From contig VXMO01000053.1 in NCBI GenBank assembly GCA_009841045.1, forward strand, positions 1 through 44,851: 44,851 nucleotides of DNA. Direction: 5' to 3'. Below are positions 39,936 through 44,851 of this stretch, one piece after another. The notes under the pieces were generated by a model that worked only from the letters and a program-made list of their open reading frames with translations, ran no database searches and had not been told where the DNA came from. Each line of letters opens with the position of its first letter. The first letter of the stretch is position 1. Source of the stretch: Dehalococcoidia bacterium. Its GTDB lineage: Bacteria; Chloroflexota; Dehalococcoidia; UBA6926. A program made the translations under genes and the position numbers.

Positions 39936-40382
39936 GTGGGTCAAGCGCGCCGGCAACTGAAAACCCAATGGCTCTCGTCGGCCCGGCTTGCTGCCCTCGC
40001 GGTTGTGCTGCTCGCTCTGGTGCTTGCTGTTGCCTGTGGAAACAACAATGACCTTGGCGCGAGGGGCCTGCAGCCCGACGGCACCATCATCATCGTCGGA
40101 ACCGAGTTCGCCTTTGAACCGGAAACAATTGAGATTCCCGTGAACGAGGAAACCGTTATCGAGTTCAGGAATCTCGGTACCGTTGACCATGACCTCGTCA
40201 TCGAGGAGTTCGGCGTCGCAACGGGGTCGATGCGGATCGGTTCGAAGAAAACAGTACGATTCACGCCAACGGAAACGGGCGAATTTGACCTCATCTGCTC
40301 CATCCCCGGCCATCCCGAAGCCGGTATGACGGGAACCGTCATCGTTGTAGAATCACCTACACAGACCCCTGCGCAAGGCTGA
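39936..40382 (+). CDS. Cupredoxin-domain lipoprotein
   Basis: A 148-residue exported protein. The N terminus is basic, then hydrophobic, ending in a lipobox LAVAC, so Cys34 would be lipidated by Lgt. The remaining domain is a plastocyanin-like beta sandwich with the complete type 1 copper ligand set: His85 in VDHDLV, Cys121 in DLICSIPGHPEAGM, His126 and Met131. It probably carries electrons outside the membrane or binds copper. It starts at GTG 39936, three bases after folD, and is followed by queA after eight bases, so it is cotranscribed with unrelated housekeeping genes. Confidence 0.88.
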   Translation: MGQARRQLKTQWLSSARLAALAVVLLALVLAVACGNNNDLGARGLQPDGTIIIVGTEFAFEPETIEIPVNEETVIEFRNLGTVDHDLVIEEFGVATGSMRIGSKKTVRFTPTETGEFDLICSIPGHPEAGMTGTVIVVESPTQTPAQG

Positions 40383-40390
40383 CATATCCA

Positions 40391-41500
40391 ATGACCTCTG
40401 ACGATACCGGCAACGATGGCGCCACCTCCTTTTTGGTGGCCGATTACGAGTTTGAACTGCCGGAGCATCTTATCGCCCAACAGCCTGTTGAGCCGCGCGA
40501 TCACTCCCGCCTTCTCGTCATCCACCGCGACTCCGGCCTGATTGAGCACAAGCGCTTCTATGAACTCGGCTCCGTCCTCACGGAAGGAGATGTCCTCGTC
40601 GTCAATGAGACTCGCGTCATCCCGGCCCGCCTTTTAGGGACGAAGCGGGACGGTGGAGGACGCGTCGAGATTCTCCTCATCCGCCCCGTTGCTGGAACTG
40701 GAGAGGGAGATGAGGTCAATGAGCGCATGTGGACCGCGATGGTGCGGCCATCCCGCCGCGTCGCCGCAAATGCGATCGTGGAGTTGGACGCCCCCGGCGC
40801 GCCGCGGGTTCATGTTGGACAGCAATACTCGGACGGCACGCGGCTCGTCACACTGCCGGAGGGCTTTGTTCTTGATGACGTGGGACAGGTCCCGTTGCCC
40901 CCCTACATCCGGCAGGAGATTCCAAATCTGGAGCGGTATCAGACCATCTACGCCTCGAAGCCCGGCAGCGTTGCCGCTCCCACGGCCGGTCTCCATTTCA
41001 CCCCGGAATTGATGGACAGTTTGCAGGCGCAAGGTGTTCGCATCGCTCGGCTGACGCTGGACGTCGGCCCCGGCACATTCCGACCGGTCAAAGTTGATGA
41101 CCCTCGTGAACACATCATGGGTCAGGAGCGCTACGATTTGCCGGATGAAGCCGCGGAGACAATCTCGCAGGCGCTCTCTGAGGGTCGACGCATTGTCGCA
41201 GTGGGCTCAACTCCCGTCCGCGCCCTGGAATCAATCGCAATCAACCAGCATCTGACCGATGGATCTGCAGGGCCAAGGACTATTGCCCCCGAGATCGGCG
41301 AGACGGAACTCATGATTCTCCCGGGCTTCGAGTTCAAAGTCATCGGCGCGATGATTACGAATTTCCATCTCCCGCGCTCCACACTCCTCATGCTTGCCGC
41401 CGCATTCGCGGGCAAAGACCTTGTGGATCGCGCCTACCGCGAGGCGATCGCGCAGGAGTACCGCTTCTACTCCTTCGGCGACTCTATGATCATGCTCTAG
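40391..41500 (+). CDS. queA: S-adenosylmethionine:tRNA ribosyltransferase-isomerase
   Basis: A 369-residue QueA that makes epoxyqueuosine in tRNA by moving the ribosyl part of SAM. Signature segments are YEFELPEHLIAQQPVEPRDHSRLLV, NETRVIPARL, APTAGLHFTPELM, LDVGPGTFRPV and MITNFHLPRSTLLMLAAAFAG. The N-terminal extension of about 15 residues (MTSDDTGNDG...) is not conserved. It belongs to the folD-cupredoxin-queA-peptidase run, eight bases after the cupredoxin gene and 18 bases before the peptidase gene. Confidence 0.96.
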   Translation: MTSDDTGNDGATSFLVADYEFELPEHLIAQQPVEPRDHSRLLVIHRDSGLIEHKRFYELGSVLTEGDVLVVNETRVIPARLLGTKRDGGGRVEILLIRPVAGTGEGDEVNERMWTAMVRPSRRVAANAIVELDAPGAPRVHVGQQYSDGTRLVTLPEGFVLDDVGQVPLPPYIRQEIPNLERYQTIYASKPGSVAAPTAGLHFTPELMDSLQAQGVRIARLTLDVGPGTFRPVKVDDPREHIMGQERYDLPDEAAETISQALSEGRRIVAVGSTPVRALESIAINQHLTDGSAGPRTIAPEIGETELMILPGFEFKVIGAMITNFHLPRSTLLMLAAAFAGKDLVDRAYREAIAQEYRFYSFGDSMIML

Positions 41501-41518
41501 GGAAGAGGACAATCATAC

Positions 41519-42595
41519 ATGATTGACCGCGACCGCCTGATAAAGACCTTCACTGATCTCGTCCGCATTGACAGCCCATCCGGTGAGGAAGCTGCCATTG
41601 CCGACGTTCTCATTGACCGTCTTGCCAAACTCGGATTTACCGTCTCGCGTGATGCCTACGGCAACGTCATAGCCAGTGAGCCGGGCGATGACCCTGTTCT
41701 CCTCTCCGCCCACCTGGATACTGTTGAACCCGGCCGTGGCGTTAACCCTCTCATTGATGGCGACGTTATCCACACGGACGGCTCTACCGTCCTTGGCGGC
41801 GACTGCAAGGCCGGCATTTCGGTGATTCTTGAAGCGCTTGAGTCTCTGCAGAACGAAGGCGCCGCGCGCCACCCTGTTGAAGTCGCTCTCACACGCCAGG
41901 AAGAAATCGGTCTTGTTGGCGCGAAGAACCTCGACTACTCCATGCTTCGCGCGAAGCAGGCAGTTGTCTTTGACGGTGAGGGCCCTGCCTACCACGTGAC
42001 AACGGGAAGCCCCACCTACATCGCGTTTGATATTGACATTACCGGACGCGCCGCGCACGCCGGCGTCGAACCGGAAAAGGGCATCTCCGCCATCCAGATT
42101 GCCGCCGAGATGATCGTCCAGATGCGACTTGGTCGCCTTGATGAGAACACCACCTTCAATGTCGGCCTGATTGAGGGCGGTAGTGTCCGCAACGCTGTGC
42201 CGGAACATGCGACTGTCACAGGGGAGACGCGCAGCCACGACCCCGAAGCCCTGGAGCGTGTCCACGCCTATCTCCTCAACATCATCCAGGACACGCAGGG
42301 GCGGTGGACGGAAGCCACCATCAACTGTGAACTCACCGAGCAATTCGTCGGGTATCGGCTGGATGAGAGCGCCGGCTTGCTCGCTCGCGTCAAGGAAACG
42401 CTCGCAACTCTCGGCATGACGCCTGAACTTGCGATATCCGGCGGCGGAACGGACGGCAACGTCTTTGTCCTCAACGGCATCGAAGCCGTGGTCGTCGGCG
42501 CGGCCATGCATGACGCGCATACCGTCCGCGAAAGTGTCAGGATCTCGGAGCTTGAACAGGGCGCGCAATTCTGCCGCGCGCTCATCGAAATTTAA
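41519..42595 (+). CDS. M20-family metallopeptidase, PepT-like
   Basis: A 358-residue peptidase of the M20/M25/M40 group, likely a tripeptidase-like or related aminoacylase. Zinc ligands and catalytic acids are visible: LLSAHLDTVEPG, STVLGGDCKAGISV, RQEEIGLVGAK (Glu-Glu), and VFDGEGPA with the second-metal Asp. The dimerisation domain lies near 175-285, and GGGTDGNVFVLNGIEAVVVG and MHDAHTVRESV (last His ligand) close the protein. The exact substrate cannot be named. It is the last gene of the folD operon, before the rRNA promoter. Confidence 0.88.
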   Translation: MIDRDRLIKTFTDLVRIDSPSGEEAAIADVLIDRLAKLGFTVSRDAYGNVIASEPGDDPVLLSAHLDTVEPGRGVNPLIDGDVIHTDGSTVLGGDCKAGISVILEALESLQNEGAARHPVEVALTRQEEIGLVGAKNLDYSMLRAKQAVVFDGEGPAYHVTTGSPTYIAFDIDITGRAAHAGVEPEKGISAIQIAAEMIVQMRLGRLDENTTFNVGLIEGGSVRNAVPEHATVTGETRSHDPEALERVHAYLLNIIQDTQGRWTEATINCELTEQFVGYRLDESAGLLARVKETLATLGMTPELAISGGGTDGNVFVLNGIEAVVVGAAMHDAHTVRESVRISELEQGAQFCRALIEI

Positions 42596-42604
42596 ACTCG
42601 CTCG

Positions 42605-42622
42605 CCCTGGGCTTGTCGAAGG
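42605..42622 (+). repeat. Dispersed repeat, family B, divergent copy 3
   Basis: CCCTGGGCTTGTCGAAGG, two changes from the core at 21060 and 22571. It lies just after the peptidase gene. Confidence 0.5.
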
Positions 42623-42654
42623 GCCGTTCACCTCCAAAATACCCGCGTGTCGCA

Positions 42655-42684
42655 TTGACATGTGCTTCCCGGCATCCGTATAGT
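42655..42684 (+). promoter_or_regulatory. Consensus-like promoter of the 23S rRNA gene
   Basis: TTGACA, 18-base spacer, TATAGT, about 130 bases upstream of the mature 23S start. No 16S gene or tRNA spacer precedes it. Confidence 0.85.
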
Positions 42685-42695
42685 GATGGTTCGCG

Positions 42696-42712
42696 CCCGT
42701 CCTCTGGACGGG
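42696..42712 (+). other. Leader hairpin of the rRNA transcript
   Basis: CCCGTCC-TCT-GGACGGG, a perfect 7-bp stem that can extend by three pairs. It lies just after the -10 box. Confidence 0.6.
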
Positions 42713-42754
42713 TGCTGGATGGTTGGCGCCTTAACAAGTGAATAGGTCAAGAAT

Positions 42755-42773
42755 GGTCAGTTATGTACTGACC
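42755..42773 (+). other. Second leader hairpin before 23S rRNA
   Basis: GGTCAGT-TATGT-ACTGACC, 7-bp stem. It may be part of pre-rRNA processing. Confidence 0.55.
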
Positions 42774-42814
42774 GCGGTTCTTCAATGAAAATGGAAACGA
42801 GTCAAAACAAGTAG

Positions 42815-44851
<2,037 letters not shown>

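Noticed and set aside
39342-40313. Open frame of 323 codons opposite folD and the cupredoxin gene
   Set aside because: It spans two genes with clear family motifs on the plus strand.
41513-42661. Open frame of 382 codons opposite the M20 peptidase
   Set aside because: Exactly mirrors the peptidase gene, whose active-site motifs are clear.

Overview
The window looks like a chromosomal segment of a GC-rich Chloroflexota bacterium, most like the SAR202 / Dehalococcoidia side of the phylum. This placement is inference from gene content: plant-type leucine-rich-repeat proteins opening with an LYxATxGPxW cap, abundant CoA-transferase and crotonase genes, a 23S rRNA gene with its own promoter and no 16S in front, and Chloroflexota-like small proteins. 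Nearly all of the window is housekeeping DNA with short intergenic gaps.

Layout. 1-2.5 kb: an LRR protein cut by the left edge, a CoA-pyrophosphatase-type Nudix enzyme and a small membrane protein. 2.5-9.7 kb: mfd, a HEPN-like small protein, then fabF and recJ. 9.8-15.1 kb: lgt, a Xer recombinase, a cytidylate-kinase-like protein, a basic single-TM protein and uvrC. 15.2-18.8 kb: an acyl-CoA operon (crotonase, Nudix, second crotonase, crotonyl-CoA-reductase-like dehydrogenase) closed by a strong terminator. 18.8-21.0 kb: a degenerate nucleotidyltransferase, a surface protein behind a near-consensus promoter, and dut. 21.1-22.6 kb: a divergent sulfur pair, a rhodanese and a molybdopterin oxidoreductase. 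22.6-25.2 kb: folB, a rhomboid protease and a CaiB/BaiF CoA-transferase. 25.2-27.0 kb: an accessory patch with an Mrr-type endonuclease and a HigBA toxin-antitoxin module between a tRNA-Arg gene and a 69-bp copy of its 3' part. 27.0-36.0 kb: a DUF6391-like protein, hpt, a VOC protein, a membrane protein, a YciI protein, then valS, a MobA-like transferase, coaBC and coaX on the minus strand. 36.1-42.6 kb: an NmrA-like reductase, nnrD and acpS, then folD, a cupredoxin lipoprotein, queA and an M20 peptidase. 42.6 kb to the end: rRNA promoter and the first ~2 kb of 23S rRNA.

Main result. The rhodanese reading frame at 21.1-21.9 kb has an in-frame TGA exactly where the catalytic cysteine belongs. 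The frame continues for 41 conserved codons to a normal stop, and a perfect 7-bp hairpin with a G-first loop starts 10 nt past the TGA, matching the bacterial SECIS layout. It is best read as a selenocysteine rhodanese (Sec235 of 276) that a standard gene caller truncates. Its divergent neighbour is a sulfite-oxidase-fold molybdoenzyme, so the pair may process thiosulfate or sulfane sulfur and sulfite.

Second result. A ~0.76-kb islet carrying only HigBA lies between a complete tRNA-Arg(TCT) gene and a perfect 69-bp direct repeat of that tRNA, the footprint expected of tRNA-targeted integration, yet it has no integrase. Several families of short intergenic repeats are also scattered through the window.
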